A DNA stretch of 64,000 bases from Plantago major. Its lineage: Eukaryota > Streptophyta > Magnoliopsida > Lamiales > Plantaginaceae. The DNA is taken from contig JAIFAC010000243.1 in assembly GCA_026545765.1 (NCBI GenBank), positions 1 to 64,000 on the forward strand, given 5' to 3'. The notes under the pieces are model-generated. The model made no database searches. It had not been told where the DNA came from and worked only from the letters and a program-made list of their open reading frames with translations. Position numbers and translations under genes: made by a program. Of this stretch, positions 1 through 12,475 are shown piece after piece; position 1 is the stretch's first letter, and every line of letters begins with the position of its first letter.

Positions 1-369
1 GCATTCATTTTGAGGCATTATACTACCAGTGATCAGCGATCTTTCACTGCATGTAAGTTGATCCCTGAACAATGTGAAGTACTAATTAACCATTTAGAAA
101 CAGAAAATGCATTGACAATTAACAATTAGTATCTTTTCACTCATCTTCATAACACATGCCCAAACAATACTATTAACACATGCCAAAGCATCAAATAGAA
201 AGATCTACAATCCAAAATATTGTAAAATCAATACATCAGTAAACAATAGAGCTGCAGAGCACAAAAACAACAACCAGCTAACAACAGAATAACACCATTA
301 ATTCCACATGCCCATAGATAATAGAAATGAAAAAAAACAGCTAAATAAAATACTAAAAAAGAAAAACAC

Positions 370-737
370 CTTCTCCTAATAAGCTCACATTGCGTTCCCT
401 TTACCAGAAGCAGGAGCTCCAGATATCATTACACCAAAGGCTCACATTTACCGCAGAAGCAACAACCTATTCAGATAAAATTAAAAATTAAGCGGAAAAT
501 TTTCAATTTCGAAGCAACAGCCAGAAATAATCGATCTTTACCTGAAAACTTGGTGCAGCTCTCGATTTCCTGAGATGGGTTCTGGACAGATTTTGATTTG
601 AGTGAAGAAATAATGGGGACATTAGATTGAGGTGATGAAAATCTTGAATTGAAATGAATCGAAGAGGGAGTTAAGGGCTTGTTGGGATTGAGTGAAGCAG
701 CTGAAAAGCTGAGTGAGTAACAGTTACAGGCAGCCAT
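370..737 (-). CDS. Chloroplast adenylate kinase, 5' part (AMK2-like), frameshifted
   Basis: Adenylate kinases interconvert ATP, ADP and AMP; this one would act in the plastid. Exon 1 (737 down to 542) starts with MAACNC and gives about 65 Ser/Pro/Asn-rich residues that look like a chloroplast transit peptide, ending at a GTAAAG donor. A second exon (about 370-450) encodes MISGAPASGKG, the phosphate-binding loop typical of plant plastid adenylate kinases, followed one frame away by QCELI. The frame breaks at an extra A just after the GKG codons, and the join just upstream also appears one or two bases off. The rest of the gene would lie beyond position 1; I could not identify an exon in positions 1-369. 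The frame breaks may be base-call errors rather than real damage. The family call rests on the P-loop and transit peptide only. Confidence 0.62.
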
Positions 738-1990
738 TTTGGGAATTTAACACTGACACTGGAGATTTGGGTTCAGCTCAAAGCTCATTCAAGGTTTGAT
801 TATGGAAGCAGAAAAATATTTGTCTGATTGGATTGCAATTAATTTTGCTGAGGCAGTAGGGTTTGTTTGGTGGTGATATTCGAAATGTGAATCTGGAATT
901 GGAATCGGAATGGAGGAAGGTGAGGTGGAAGTTTGTCCACGTTCTGCGCGAGCTCAATTTACCCTCGATTTATCAATTCATATGAACGAAATGACTTTTA
1001 TACCCCGATCACGTCATGACTTAACGACGACCAGAGTGATTACCAATGATTGATATCGACTAATTCTCAAAATAAAAAGATAATGTTAAAAGTAAGAGAT
1101 GACGCACAAAAAAACTAATCTTGGGGCTATATAATCTAATCAGGCTCATCGGAGAAAATGATATATTATCACATCATTCAATTAATAGTTAATAAAGCAA
1201 CTCATATTAATTTGAATTTAAAATGTTTTTCTTTGAAGCTAACGGTAGAAAATCATAATTTTATTCACTTCGAATTACGATAATGAGTTGCACCTTTTTA
1301 CTCTAGGTTTTAGTGACCTCTATCACTATCATGATTTCAATAAGAAAACAACATTAAAGTACAAACATAGTAATTTAAAAAAGTTACCCTCTTAGATTGT
1401 AAATGTCTGACGTTTAAGTATTCTTCAAAATATAAAGACATGAACTTAGAATCCAAACGGACTTACTTTTGCAATCAACCATTAAAATATCACACTATTT
1501 GTAATCTATATATAGCAAAGTCATGAGCTGGACTTTAATTTAGCCTTTAAGTGAACTATGGGATAAATAATTGGGCAAATGTTTTCATTAAGTAATAATA
1601 TATACATTTCTTTTATTACATAAAATCGATTAATCATAAATTTGATCTCTTGAATCTCTTTTCCATGAGCTGAAATACGTTAATTTTTAGTCGTCATGAG
1701 CTTACGTTATTCTAAAAAAGGAAAGCTACACAAATGAATAATAGCAATCTGACTTTGCAACAAATTCTGGCGTTTTGCTTTGAAAATCGTTTTTATATTC
1801 TGTCATTCTTTAGCTTTTCGTAAAGCTAACGTCTTTTTAATGTATGAAGTTATAGGAACGGAGGGTAACAAATGTTGATTTAACACCGGTTAAATAATCA
1901 ATTAACCGAAGACGAATTGTACCTGCACCATTACGGCGTTACCTATGTGATCAATCAACCCACCAAAAAGCAAAACGGACGAAATCTCTC
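738..1990. other. Intergenic, divergent promoter region
   Basis: No gene was recognised. This AT-rich stretch separates the 5' ends of the minus-strand adenylate kinase gene and the plus-strand phosphatase inhibitor gene, so it should hold both promoters. Confidence 0.6.
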
Positions 1991-1993
1991 ATC

Positions 1994-2000
1994 TATAAAA
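1994..2000 (+). promoter_or_regulatory. TATA box of the INH3-like gene
   Basis: TATAAAA lies about 84 bases before the ATG at 2084, a normal spacing for a plant gene with a short 5' leader. Confidence 0.5.
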
Positions 2001-2083
2001 CGACACAAACAAACCCAAATCAAATTTCCCCAAATCAAATTCTCAGCCCTAACATAACAGCAATCGATCAAATCAATTCAACC

Positions 2084-2356
2084 ATGTCAAGAACCTCCAC
2101 CTCAACGCCCACCATAACCCTCGAATCTGATAACCAGCAGCCCCAATTCCGCGAATCCCTAATCTTGAAATTGAAGCCCCTCAAAAAGAAGGTTTCTTGG
2201 AAGGAAGGCACTGTCGACAACAGATTCATGAACAAGAAGAGTTCCAAGAAATGCTGCATTTTCATAAGAGAAGCCTTTGATGACGATGATTCTGATTATG
2301 ATGATGATGATCAAGCTGCTTGCCATCACGATCATGACAATGCTGACAGTCATTGA
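2084..2356 (+). CDS. INH3: Type 1 protein phosphatase inhibitor 3 (PPP1R11/Ypi1 family)
   Basis: Small regulator that binds and inhibits the catalytic subunit of protein phosphatase 1, probably in the nucleus and cytoplasm. The single exon gives 90 residues, within the small size range of the family. Residues 36-39 (KVSW) form the RVxF-type docking motif, directly followed by EGTVDN and by the conserved NKKSSKKCCIF block (about residues 49-60), which carries the Cys pair of the PP1-inhibitor domain. The C-terminal third is an Asp-rich stretch ending in a His/Asp tail. The start follows an AC-rich leader with a TATA box upstream; no other ATG competes. The frame is clean, unlike the transposon regions nearby, so the gene is likely functional. 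The domain match is strong; the symbol follows the Arabidopsis family member. Confidence 0.88.
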   Translation: MSRTSTSTPTITLESDNQQPQFRESLILKLKPLKKKVSWKEGTVDNRFMNKKSSKKCCIFIREAFDDDDSDYDDDDQAACHHDHDNADSH

Positions 2357-3403
2357 TTGATTCATTGTATCTGGAATACTATTTGTATGCTTTTCAAACA
2401 CTGTGATGTTTATGAAATGGTTTCTTATACCTTGTTATATCTTTACGGTGTGCTCCTTTTTTTTCCCTTTTAATTTGCACATGAATTGAATACTACATAC
2501 TTACTGTTTGGCATTCGACTCAAGTTGAAATTCGGAATTTATGAATGGTAACTCTGGAGTTGATTTTTCAAGTTTTGTGTTTGGTATTAAATTGTGATAT
2601 TGATAACTATTTTTGAGTTATGGAGTTGATGAATAGTAGCATAATGTAGAGTTAAGAAACAGACACAAAAATTTGGCAAAATTCAATCCGAGTTGATGAA
2701 TGTGAGACATACATATTCATGTTCAGACTGCAAGACATACTATGTGATATGTAATTAAGGATGTTTAGTGTTGATAAATGTTTCTGTGAATGATATCTTG
2801 ATTGATGCAACTTTTGCAATGTTATTTCTGCTTCTGGTCGAAACTATAGAATTGAAGAAATGGTAATGCAGGGTTCAGCTTTTGGTTAAGGTTCAATCTT
2901 AGCGGAAAGTCTTGAGCTTTGATATTAGAGTCGAGTGATGAAGAAGTGGATATTTACATGACCGTTAAATAGTTTTACAGGCGCTTTCTTGATATATCTG
3001 CATCCTTATATTCAGGGCTTTGTGGAAACTGGTGAGGTTACTGATTGTGTGTGTGGAAAGAGCCCGTTGATGAATCAAACACACACGAGTATAGTGTTTC
3101 TAGATTTTCTATTTTGATTCTGGGAACTGGTTCTTCTAAGTGATGCCTTTCTAATAGTAATTCTACACACAAGGATTTGGTGGCTTTAAACAATAAACAA
3201 AGATGGATGTTATGTTACTTGTCATCCCTTCATTCATATCTAGGCTCAAAAGTAGCAAATAGAACATGAAAAGCATTATACAGATACAAATACCAAGATC
3301 ATCTGGAGTTCAAAGAACAGCAAAACTAAAACAAATGACAACGAACCAGAAACTCGAAACATTCGGGGAAAAAGCAAAAGTAGCAACCAGAAACACTTCA
3401 CTT
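2357..3403. other. Intergenic, no gene recognised
   Basis: Holds the 3' flank of the INH3-like gene and about 1 kb of AT-rich sequence. The short open frames around 3266-3629 overlap the antisense of the glycosyltransferase fragment or lack any family signature. Confidence 0.55.
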
Positions 3404-4062
3404 TTATGCATGATTCTGAAGAAACTTGACAACATCATTCATGTATTTGTCTTGCAGCCTTGAATCCCCAAACAGGTCTGCACTCAGCTGTTTTGCTTTC
3501 TCCCGATATACTTTCCCTTCAGTTTGGATCATAACAAGCCTTATTGAGCTGTACGGAGTCTACGGTGTAGGATCCATCTTACGTTTCTTGGAATTTCACA
3601 ACCCAATCCTTTGCCAACAATCACTCTAGCAATCAAACCTTGATCCACAAGAAATGGCAAACCAATCAAGGGTGTCCAAATTTAAGTGTCTCAAAGCGAG
3701 CCAAAACCGCAGTGAGTCAAGAATCCGCCAATTGATTTGTGGCCTAATATAGTCAATTGAGGTGCCCATTGTCTCCAAACTATCCCTCGACCCTTGATTC
3801 TCATTTCAAACTCACTAGGCAATCGGAATGACAGGTCATTCTGGTCACCGCGTAACACCCAAAAGCAACACGGATAATTGAGTCCAAGAGCCGACTCATT
3901 AGCGATCTTGGCTCGAACTTATCTAAACTCCCAAATGCCACGTAAACCCACGAACTCTTATTTTGACTATCAAGCCATCCTTTAATCGAAAGCCAAGCAT
4001 AAACGCTAGTATTGTTTTCCAATTCGGTGGCATTAGTAGTCCAGTATAAACACGAATAGGTA
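3404..4062 (-). pseudogene. UDP-glycosyltransferase 3' fragment (UGT91/79-like)
   Basis: Family 1 plant UGTs move a sugar from a UDP-sugar to small molecules. Read on the minus strand, the fragment begins near VPIRVYTGLLMPP (compare the VPVGLLPP block of UGT91-type enzymes), continues through WLDSQNKSSWVYVAFGS (3900-4000), then the sugar-donor PSPG box with [22 protein letters not shown] (about 3700-3775), GLPFLVDQGLIARV, and a natural C-terminus DVVKFLQNHA with a stop at 3404-3406. The acceptor-binding N-terminal half is missing, and at least three frame changes break the remainder. The missing half is replaced by CACTA transposon coding sequence starting near 4080, so the gene was truncated beside, or captured by, that element. 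A dead copy. Confidence 0.78.
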
Positions 4063-4069
4063 CATGACT

Positions 4070-7000
4070 AACCATTCAGCCTTATCGCGTTTCACTTGGA
4101 TATTCAAGAAACACCACTTGTCGTGCTTGGTCGCGAATAAATGGTTCATACTTGGTTCGGTACCTCTTCTTTTGGTTCACATCAACCATTTCATCTTTGC
4201 TCGTTCTTCCTCGTACCTCCGGATTAGGATCATACCACTCGACATCAAACAAGATGGTTCGTTTCAATGGCGCCGGAATATTCAATCCTCACTATTCATT
4301 TTAGCTTAGTGGAAATCGAACAAAGCGCCTCCATAATCTCTGCACCCTTAACACACCACAGGTTGCTTATGCATGGCAGTGTTACATTGATCGTGTGGAA
4401 CTAAGGCCGTTGACTATATAACTTTGGTATGTGTAGACCTTTTGAATGGCCTTATGCGAGAGCCTTTAAGTATATGCCGTGGCGTTGTTCATAGAATTAG
4501 GACATACTCTCGGAACCAACCGGAAATTTTATAGGAATTTTTAGTCAGTAGTTCCTCTAGTGTATCCTCATCATCGAGGATTTTCTTCTAAACAACGCTT
4601 TTGAAAAAGCGCAAACATTGATTCGATGATAAGTCTATAATTGAAGTAGAGACTTACGTAGCTATATTAAAATTTAAAGAAAGTGTTGCTCACCTGCAAA
4701 TAGTATCATATCTGGTCGACCTTAGCACAATTAGTGAGGACATAATATTGGTGCTTTCAACTCTTTATCCGTAAGATATTCTTTCTTATTGCACGAGAGT
4801 TCTCACGATACCTGAAGGCGAGATAGGGAAAACTCGTCATCCGCTTGAACTTGAATGTATGCATTTGAGCCGTTGATGTCTTCGTGGGGCGTGTTCATCA
4901 AAGTAATAAGAAGCGAAGGTTGCGATTTCCTCTCGAATGAGCATTGACAATCGAACCTTTAGGTTTACCTTTGTTGTTGACATACTTCTTCAATTTCCCA
5001 GTACCTCTCGAATGGATACATCCGTCGATCTTGAACCGATCGACAAGTCTCGCTTCATGTGGAAGGTGAGCCGTGAGTGCTCCATAGAATCGAACCGGCT
5101 CGATGGAAAGATACGCTCGAGCTTGCATAGAATCAATGGTATGTTCCTTTCAAGATTTTCCAACACTTTGTCATGAACCACCCTTGTGCTTAAATTTTTT
5201 GAAAAATAAGCTCAACTCGGTGATAGCATCCATACATGTTTGATGGCAATTTGTCGAAATGCTTCAGGATAAACCTCTCCATGAACACATGGCGTCGTGG
5301 CTCTTCATCCCATAAACCTTTGTCTTCTTCAAATCCACACACTTCTCTAAATTTGAGGCGTAATTATGGAAAACTTCGATACCCTCACCGATCGAACAAA
5401 AGCCCGACCTAAGCGTTGTCGATTGTGTACGCTTTTGACCCTTACCATTCTCATCCTTCTTTGTCGACTCGGGCCTTTTACACCACGTGAACAACTCGGC
5501 TCTAGACTTGCATGGTCCTTTGTTTTCCCTCAATGTTGCAAAGTGTATTGAATAAGTTTTCGAACACGTTCTTCTCAATGTGCATGAAATCTAAGTTGTG
5601 ATGGATAAGAAGGCTTCTAATAAAGCGAGTCCCGAAGATGCTTCTCTTCCTCGACCACATTTTTACCAATTTTCTCGTTATGCTTCATCCACCCAGTTTA
5701 GTCACCTTCATAAGACCCAACTATCAATCTCGCAAGAATTTGTGCACCGATAAGTCTTGTCGGGGCATTTTTGTGACGACTTTATTTTTCAAGAATTGAT
5801 CCTTGTTCTTCTGAGCGGATGGTCACTTTCTAGAAACTACAATGAATCAAACGACAAAATTTTCCACTACCCTTGATCTAAATGCATCTGTATCCTCCAA
5901 GCAATGTGGACATGCATATTTCCTGCGGTTTTCCTTCCGGATAGCATGGATGCAGGAAAGTCACTCACGGTCCAAAGAAGAGCGCTCTCAAGGTGAAGTT
6001 CTTTTTGGTGAGACATCATATCTTGAGGATACCATCCGTCCAACTCGATCGGCTCCTTGATTAGGGGTTGCGAAAACATCAGCGTTAGTCCGGGATCTTC
6101 GGCCCGAGCACCTTAATCGAGAAACATGAATGGCTCCTTCATGCACTCACGGGGAAGGTTATGCGGTGTGAGCATAAGCGCCAACAAGAGTATTTTCGTT
6201 CACTCTCGAGCGGGTTAAAACCATCTGTCTGAAAGTCGATCGTACATTTCTAGATTGGTACCAAACTACGGATATGTCTTGTCGACGATTTCCATGCGGG
6301 TGAGTCTGCTGGATGGTCCATTCTACCATATTACGCATTATCAGAGATTACTGCTCCTTGTGCCACCGCATTTTATCATGAAGCACTTGAAGCATCTGAT
6401 CTTTTCAAGCGAGGTGCTAGAGGAAGTACCACATTTTCTTATGTGGGAGATTTTTCTTCTCGTTTCTTTGCGGCCCCCCTCCTTGTAGCACTTGTACGTT
6501 CCTTACCACAAAACTTTCATTGAATTAGATGCATCCTCCTCCCGATAGATCATGCACATTTTAGGATAACGATCTATGGTTACCACAGGCGACCCTAAAC
6601 CCCGCATCTTTTCTTGGCTTGGTAAAGTTGGTGGAAACTAGGTTTCTTGAGGATAAAGGTCCGACATTCGACCCATTCATTGAAGCTCGTTTGATTCTTT
6701 GGCCATTAGCTTTACAACTCGTTAGCCGAGCAACAAAGGCAACTCGGTGAGCTTACACCGGATAAACCGGCTTCCTTGATGATTCTAACAAGTCGAAGAA
6801 CACGATCCTCGGGATTGGTGGTTCCTCCACCTCGGTTCGGTGTTAGTTGTGTCCATGAACTACGCCCTGACATCATACACCATTTGTTCGACTCGAGCTC
6901 GAATAGCATCGCTTCTGAGATGTACTTTGTTCCCGAGCTTGTTCATTTTTCTCTTCCTTCCCGCCTTTATGCATATTGGTCGTATGTATTGGCGGTCTTG

Positions 7001-7950
7001 CTTCCTCACCATGATGATTCCATACACGTCTGGAAGGAATCCATTTTCCTCAAGTCTTTGGACTCTGCAGTAGGAGTCACGTATTGCTTGTTTACTGCCT
7101 TTGTTTCATTACTGAGGCACTTTATCAACCCGTCCTTTACCTGGCTCGATTTGAGATTGCAAATGCAATGAAACCTTGACCCCTTTCAAAACTTCGATTG
7201 AACTACGCCATTTAAATGCGACAATACATCCGTGAGCGATCGGTATTCATTGAATAATTAGATAATAACGACACATTTGACCATTAGATCGAGGTCTATC
7301 ATTTACGATAATAAATCAATTTCAATCAATTTGCTCGTAATATAAGTTATATTAGCTTCAACATCAATTATTCGGCATTACATAATATAAGTTACATTAG
7401 CTTCAATTTTGCCATAATGTTTGGTTTCATAAATCGACTAATGATTACTAGTTATACAAGCTTTAGAGACAAAGCGGATTATCAAATGATTCTTTCTCTT
7501 AACCCCTCCTCATCACTTGTGGCGCTCTACCCACAGAACTTGCATTCAGCGGATCTACATCCTCCTCGATACACCGTGCACATGTTAAACAAGTGAAAGG
7601 CACTTTCGATAGTGCCCCAAACCCGCCTCTCCCTCCATTGGAGGTATGCCATGAGCAGTGCTTCCTCAGTGATGAATCCATACATGATACTCGAGGCATG
7701 AATCCATAACGTCGCCAAGTGCTCGAATCTTTGCTTTGAGTCATAAATTGCTTGTTTCTCTGAGTTTCCAATGTGCGAGGACACTTTATCAACCCCAGGT
7801 TACGCACAAAGGCGTCCCATGGCAAACAAGATGAAACCTTTAACCCTTCAACAAAACTCCTATAAACTCTGCATTTACAAAATGCGATCGTACATCCATG
7901 AGCAGTCGAATTCATTGTATACTTTTTAAGCATTCCTATTGATTAGATGC
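4070..7950 (-). mobile_element. Decayed CACTA (En/Spm) DNA transposon, TNP2-type transposase
   Basis: Minus-strand coding relics follow the usual CACTA order. From right to left: HPADSPAWK (about 6310) and LWTVSDFPASMLSG plus TAG (about 5900-6000) of the Tnp2 transposase; ASNLEKCVDLKKTKVYGMKSHD (about 5290-5370), also Tnp2; KLKKYVNNKGKPKGSI with HLPHEA (about 4940-5090), a DUF4218 match; and ILFDVEWYDP with KYEPFIRDQARQVVFLEYP (about 4090-4260), a DUF4216 match. All are broken by many stops and frame changes. Two related segments near 7030-7200 and 7680-7870 suggest an internal duplication. I could not find convincing CACTA terminal inverted repeats, so the ends are approximate; the right end may reach about 8740. 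Confidence 0.75.
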
Positions 7951-8736
7951 GTATTTAATTTATTAGATCGATTCGATTAGGATAAGAAGATTGTAGAGAT
8001 TAATTGTTAATTATCATACGTTCCTTATAAATTAATTATTAAGTGTTAGATATTTACAAAATTTATTAAGTGTTTTACTACTACGAGTTATAAATTATAA
8101 ATTACACGTTAATATAATCAACATATTATCAAAATTTCAAAACACTTAACTACATCCTCGTAATTTAGTACATATCTGAATTTACCAAATCAACTCCAAC
8201 TACTACTTACATACATATCAAATTAACTAAACTAACTATATACATACTTAACATACATATCAAATTAACTAAACTAACTAAACCAACTACATACATACTT
8301 AATTAACATACATACTTCACTACATACATACTTATCGAATTAACATACATACATATTGAATTACTATATACATTCATATCAAATTAACTAAACTAACTAT
8401 CAAATTACATATACAAATCAAATTAATCAAATTACATATACATAATCAAATTACATATAATTGATCAAATTAACTAAACAAGCTACTACATACTTCATAT
8501 AAACATACAATTGAGAATCGTAGTTAAAATAAAAAAAATTCAATTTTTCAAAAGTTAGGGTTTAAGTAATACCTTTGATTAGAAGAAAATAGCGGATGAA
8601 ATTTGAAATTGAAGGAAGAAACAGGCTCCTCGTCCAACGATCTTGAATTGACACAAAGATTGGGAAGAATCGACAACAAATGGCGGATTTGACAAGGAGA
8701 AAGGAAGAAAAGAAGAAAAACGAGAAGAAGAATGTG
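7951..8736. repeat. AT-rich low-complexity stretch with CATAC/AACTAA runs
   Basis: From about 8160 to 8500 the sequence is made of short repeats such as AACTAACTA, CATACATAC and CAAATTA. It then passes into purine-rich DNA (8600-8735) and joins abruptly to P450 intron sequence near 8737. It is probably the terminal part of the neighbouring CACTA element. No gene. Confidence 0.5.
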
Positions 8737-9364
8737 ACAGTGATCCGAAATTTCTGTAAATTTAAATTAATTCTTTTCGGATGTTCCAGGACCTGGTAAC
8801 TGGAGGCACAGATACCTCAGGTTGTGCTATTGAATGGGCAATTCGTGAGATGTGTAAGCACCCACATGTAATCGAGAAGAAAGAAGAGCTTGATAGAGTT
8901 ATCGGAAGAAAAGATCGGTGACAGAGGCGACTTGTCTCAGTTACCTTATTTAGAGGCCATTATCATGGAGTCGTTCAGGTTACATCCGCCTTCCCAGTTT
9001 ACCCCACATTACAGCACTGAAGACTGTAATGTGGCGGGATCTGACATATCAAAGGGAACGACTTTCTTGGTCAACGCTTGGAGCGTTGGAAGGAATCAAT
9101 CACATGGGATTCTCCTGAAGAATTCTTGCCAGAGCGATTTTTGGGCAAAGAAATTGACCTGGCAAGCAATTTTAACTCCTGCCATTTGGATCTGGCAGAA
9201 GGATGTGCCCTGCTTACAAGTTTGGACTTAACGCTGTTCGAACTACGCTGGCTAATTAGGTTCATGGATTCGACTGGAAATTGCCTGAGGACGTGAAGCC
9301 GGAAGACGTATGTATGGAAGAACAGTGTCGGCTCACTATGCATCCGACAGTTCCGATGGATTAG
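8737..9364 (+). pseudogene. Type B CYP92-like P450, exon 2 fragment (copy A)
   Basis: Only the end of the intron and exon 2 (8790-9364) of a type B P450 remain; exon 1 is absent, its place taken by repeat DNA. The I-helix start DLVTGGTDTSGCAIEW, the ExxR block (MESFRLHP) and the heme-loop segment encoding [14 protein letters not shown] are all visible, but in different frames. Single-base differences from the copies at 20516 and 34186 occur near 8878, 8913 and 9175. The C-terminus TMHPTVPMD plus stop lacks an 11-codon segment found in the copy at 19.4 kb, apparently an in-frame 33-bp deletion between two CCGAT repeats. The 3' flank (to about 9590) matches the flank after 26392. Not functional. 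Confidence 0.85.
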
Positions 9365-10260
9365 TTTATGACGTCCTTTGTTTGGGAATCAATTATCCCT
9401 CCGTTATGCAACAATTAGTCATTTCACTGTTCTTCAAATTTAACGTACGATATATACAAATTATGAAAAGACAAAACGGTCGCATTCATCTGACAATGAA
9501 ATCACCCTATCGTCAAGGTTTTGTACCGTAGTTATAATATCTCTTTGCTGCAATAAAGATCATTCGTATATCTTTCTATTAAAATTTAGCAACCTGTAAT
9601 CCAAACTTAGCGGAATCGAGCTAACGCTTCACATTTGTTCTCTTTCAAAACCCATAAAAATTTAATTTATCTTAACACAAATTTTAACATTTCGATTAAA
9701 ATTTAGTCACTATTCATCAATTCACCTCAATTAAAATGGACTCAATTATAATTCCGACCGAACAGCCCGTAATATAAGGATTATGATGTAATTCAAGAGA
9801 TAAGATACTATAATTAATCAACTAATATGATGATTATGATCTATTGATCAAGAGATAAGATGATATATATAATTAATCGTGTAAGAACTAAAGATGAAAG
9901 AAAAGAAATGGTTAGATATTCTTTTCAGAACAAAAGGAGACGCAGAAATTGTTGAACAATGACTTGGTTTTGCATTAATTAGACTTTTTGGAATGAGACG
10001 ACTTTTTACATGTTTACCGGCTAAAAAATGGTTAATAGTTACGATATTAGTTGTTGGGTCGTTATAAAAGAGTGACGCCCTCTCATACAGTGTGTTGGTC
10101 TCACACACGTGCTATTTTGAGAGTGTCTCATCATAATTCTGACTCTAGTATTTCAAAGTCCGTCAGGGACATATAAAGCAGTAATAGAATATATACTATA
10201 TAGGCATCATATGTTTTACAGCATCACACAAACTGTAGTCACAAAATACAGTTATCATGA
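9365..10260. other. Spacer between facing type B and type C 3' ends
   Basis: Matches 26393-27090, the region between the same gene pair in the next unit, with differences and small indels. It contains TGCAATAAAG near 9550, a possible polyadenylation signal for the type B gene. No gene. Confidence 0.65.
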
Positions 10261-10424
10261 TATGGTAACTGAGTGAAGTCGTCCTCTGTCACCCATTTAT
10301 TTCTTCCGATAACCCTAAGTAGCTCTTCTTTCGGCTTTTCAATTATTTGCGGTTTTTTCATCATTTCAAGAAATGCCCATTCAACGGTGATCGCAGAGGT
10401 GTCTGTGCCACCAGTTAGCATGTC
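10261..10424 (-). pseudogene. Type C CYP92-like P450 relic
   Basis: A minus-strand piece of exon 2, starting at the intron acceptor (10424) with DMLTGGTDTSAITVEW and running to EDDFTQLPY. It is nearly identical to the intact gene at 27093-28760. Two deletions removed the rest: the downstream part of exon 2 (the joined flanks correspond to about 27080 and 27545), and the intron, exon 1 and promoter (about 27790 to 29110). A dead remnant that marks a third type C locus. Confidence 0.85.
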
Positions 10425-11925
10425 CTGTAAATTGGATTTAAAGAATAAACCATTAGCATGTGTTATATGAGCCATATTAAAAAACAAAACCTGTAAAAGG
10501 TGGACTAAAGTTTCATTGTGTAAAAAAATGGGAATTTCGTTTGCGGTTTAAGATTAATTCGTAATCAAAATTAGAAAAGTTTAACCGTAAAAAGTCAAAG
10601 TGGAAAACTTGTTCCGGGACGAAGGAAGTATGATGAATTGTGGCAGGTAAGTTCCAATATTGTAATTTTGAGGTTGACTTTTAATGTAAAATAACATAAT
10701 GATTGTACTTTTGACGTTCAACATATACATTAATTCGAGATGATACTATGAATAAAACAAGAATGATGTAATTATAATATGGTAATTTCAAATTTGAAGC
10801 AAATGATTTTTTGTCGACTAAGATCGTGGTTGTTACCAAAATGTCAAATTTATTAGACGACATTATTATAATATGGTCACTATTTTTGGGTCATTTGACG
10901 TGATTTTTTGGACTTTAATTTAAGTATTTGATTTTCCCCTTTTGCATTACTGACTTGGTGTTTACTACAGCCAGAGTATATTCCCTTGTGCCAGAACTGG
11001 AACTTCCAAAAAAACAGAATCTATTTTTCACCTGTGATTCCATACTACTGCAGGCAACTCTATCAGCGCTGTTACTTTTAGGCCAAATTAGAAAGTAGTA
11101 CAACTTTGCAGAAAAGAATTGATTAAAAAACAACACACTTTTTTATTGTTGATCCTGGTACAACATTGTTAAAATAGTTAGAATTGAATATTGATAAATA
11201 TGAAGAAACAATCATACCTTTATTCGATATGGGTTATGAAATTTATTATGAAGACATTAATTAAAATTTGGAGTAAATGTAAAATAGCTATTGACACTTA
11301 TCGATATTATTTCATACATATGTTAATGTCAATATATACATATATACGTATTATTAATTAACGGACATGTTCAAAATCATTGTGAACATGACATATGTCG
11401 ATCTGATTTAGAACGTATCTGGGTGGTGATCTTAACATATATCTACGTTAAATCTAAACTACATAGATATTTTCCATAGCTAACATATGTTGATATAAGC
11501 GGACATATATCAATACAATTAGACATTTACATTCTTTTTAAGTGAGGTCGGAAAAATTTGCATTAAAACAATGTGCAATATATGCAAAATAATAAAATTG
11601 ATAAAATCTATATCAATTCTACAATTTTTTTCATTTAATTGAGATAATCAATTGAATGTAAAGGCATAATAAATGGGTATGTTAATGTAATAAATGATAT
11701 TTTAAATTTACATTACTCTTTTTTTTTGGTAAGTTTGACTACAAAATAACCTTTAAGGGTAAATATGGAACATCAACTGTGGATTTGTACTAGAATCATC
11801 AAAATTTGTTTAAATTGTCCTTTAATCAATATTCATTTACAAAGTTGCACTTACAACATTCCTCTTACTTTTAACTCCGATTAATGTAAGCAAAAGGGTA
11901 ACATGGACGAATGATAAATGTATCA

Positions 11926-12146
11926 CTCTGTTTAGCATATCTTTATCGATTCGATGAACTTATTTTAAGTAATAAGCTATTATGTGAGCAGCTTAGTTGG
12001 TAGGCGATCGATAAGCTTGTCCGAAGCTTATCATTAATTGATTTACTAAACACTTTTATAAAGATCAACTGACTTATCAACTACCCAATCAACTATCAGT
12101 TTCCTTATTTGGTAGCTAGCTTATCAGATAGTTTTGCTAAACAGAG
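11926..12146. mobile_element. MITE with CTCTGTTTAGC terminal inverted repeats
   Basis: CTCTGTTTAGC at 11926-11936 and its exact inverse GCTAAACAGAG at 12136-12146 bound 221 bp of AT-rich, partly palindromic DNA. The same element sits at 30500-30720 in the duplicated spacer. The TIR style suggests a hAT-type MITE; no clear target duplication was seen. Confidence 0.6.
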
Positions 12147-12233
12147 ACTTAGAAATTATTCTTGTTTATATCGATTTTCTGGCGCAATTGGTAAACTCTT
12201 GTAAGAATAGTGGGACTTTGGCCTCTAAAATGT

Positions 12234-12475
12234 TACCCCTCCGTTCGGACTAAATATTCCATTTTACTTTCTGGTCAACATTTTTAACTTTGAATACGAT
12301 TTAATTTAAGCGTAAATGTAAAATGTTCAATTAAATTATATAATTAATTTTGGAAGTAAAGTTTGATTATATAATTTAATTGAATATTTATTCTGATTAA
12401 GATGAAATCGTGAACAAAGATGAAAATATTGACTAAAAAAGATAAAATGTGACATTTAATCTGATGAGAGAATAC
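12234..12475. mobile_element. Stowaway-like MITE
   Basis: Begins with a CCCTCCGTTC motif next to TA and ends with a degenerate inverse near 12470. The interior is a long imperfect palindrome around the AATTAAATTATAT arms. The copy at 30806-31049 is at the matching place, so insertion came before the segmental duplication. Confidence 0.6.

Noticed and set aside
6776..7171. 131-aa open frame on the plus strand
   Set aside because: Lies antisense to the CACTA coding region with no family signature.
10681..11136. Small proteins at 10681-10863 and 10915-11136, repeated at 29257 and 29491
   Set aside because: They look conserved only because the spacer DNA is duplicated; there is no domain, codon signature or promoter.
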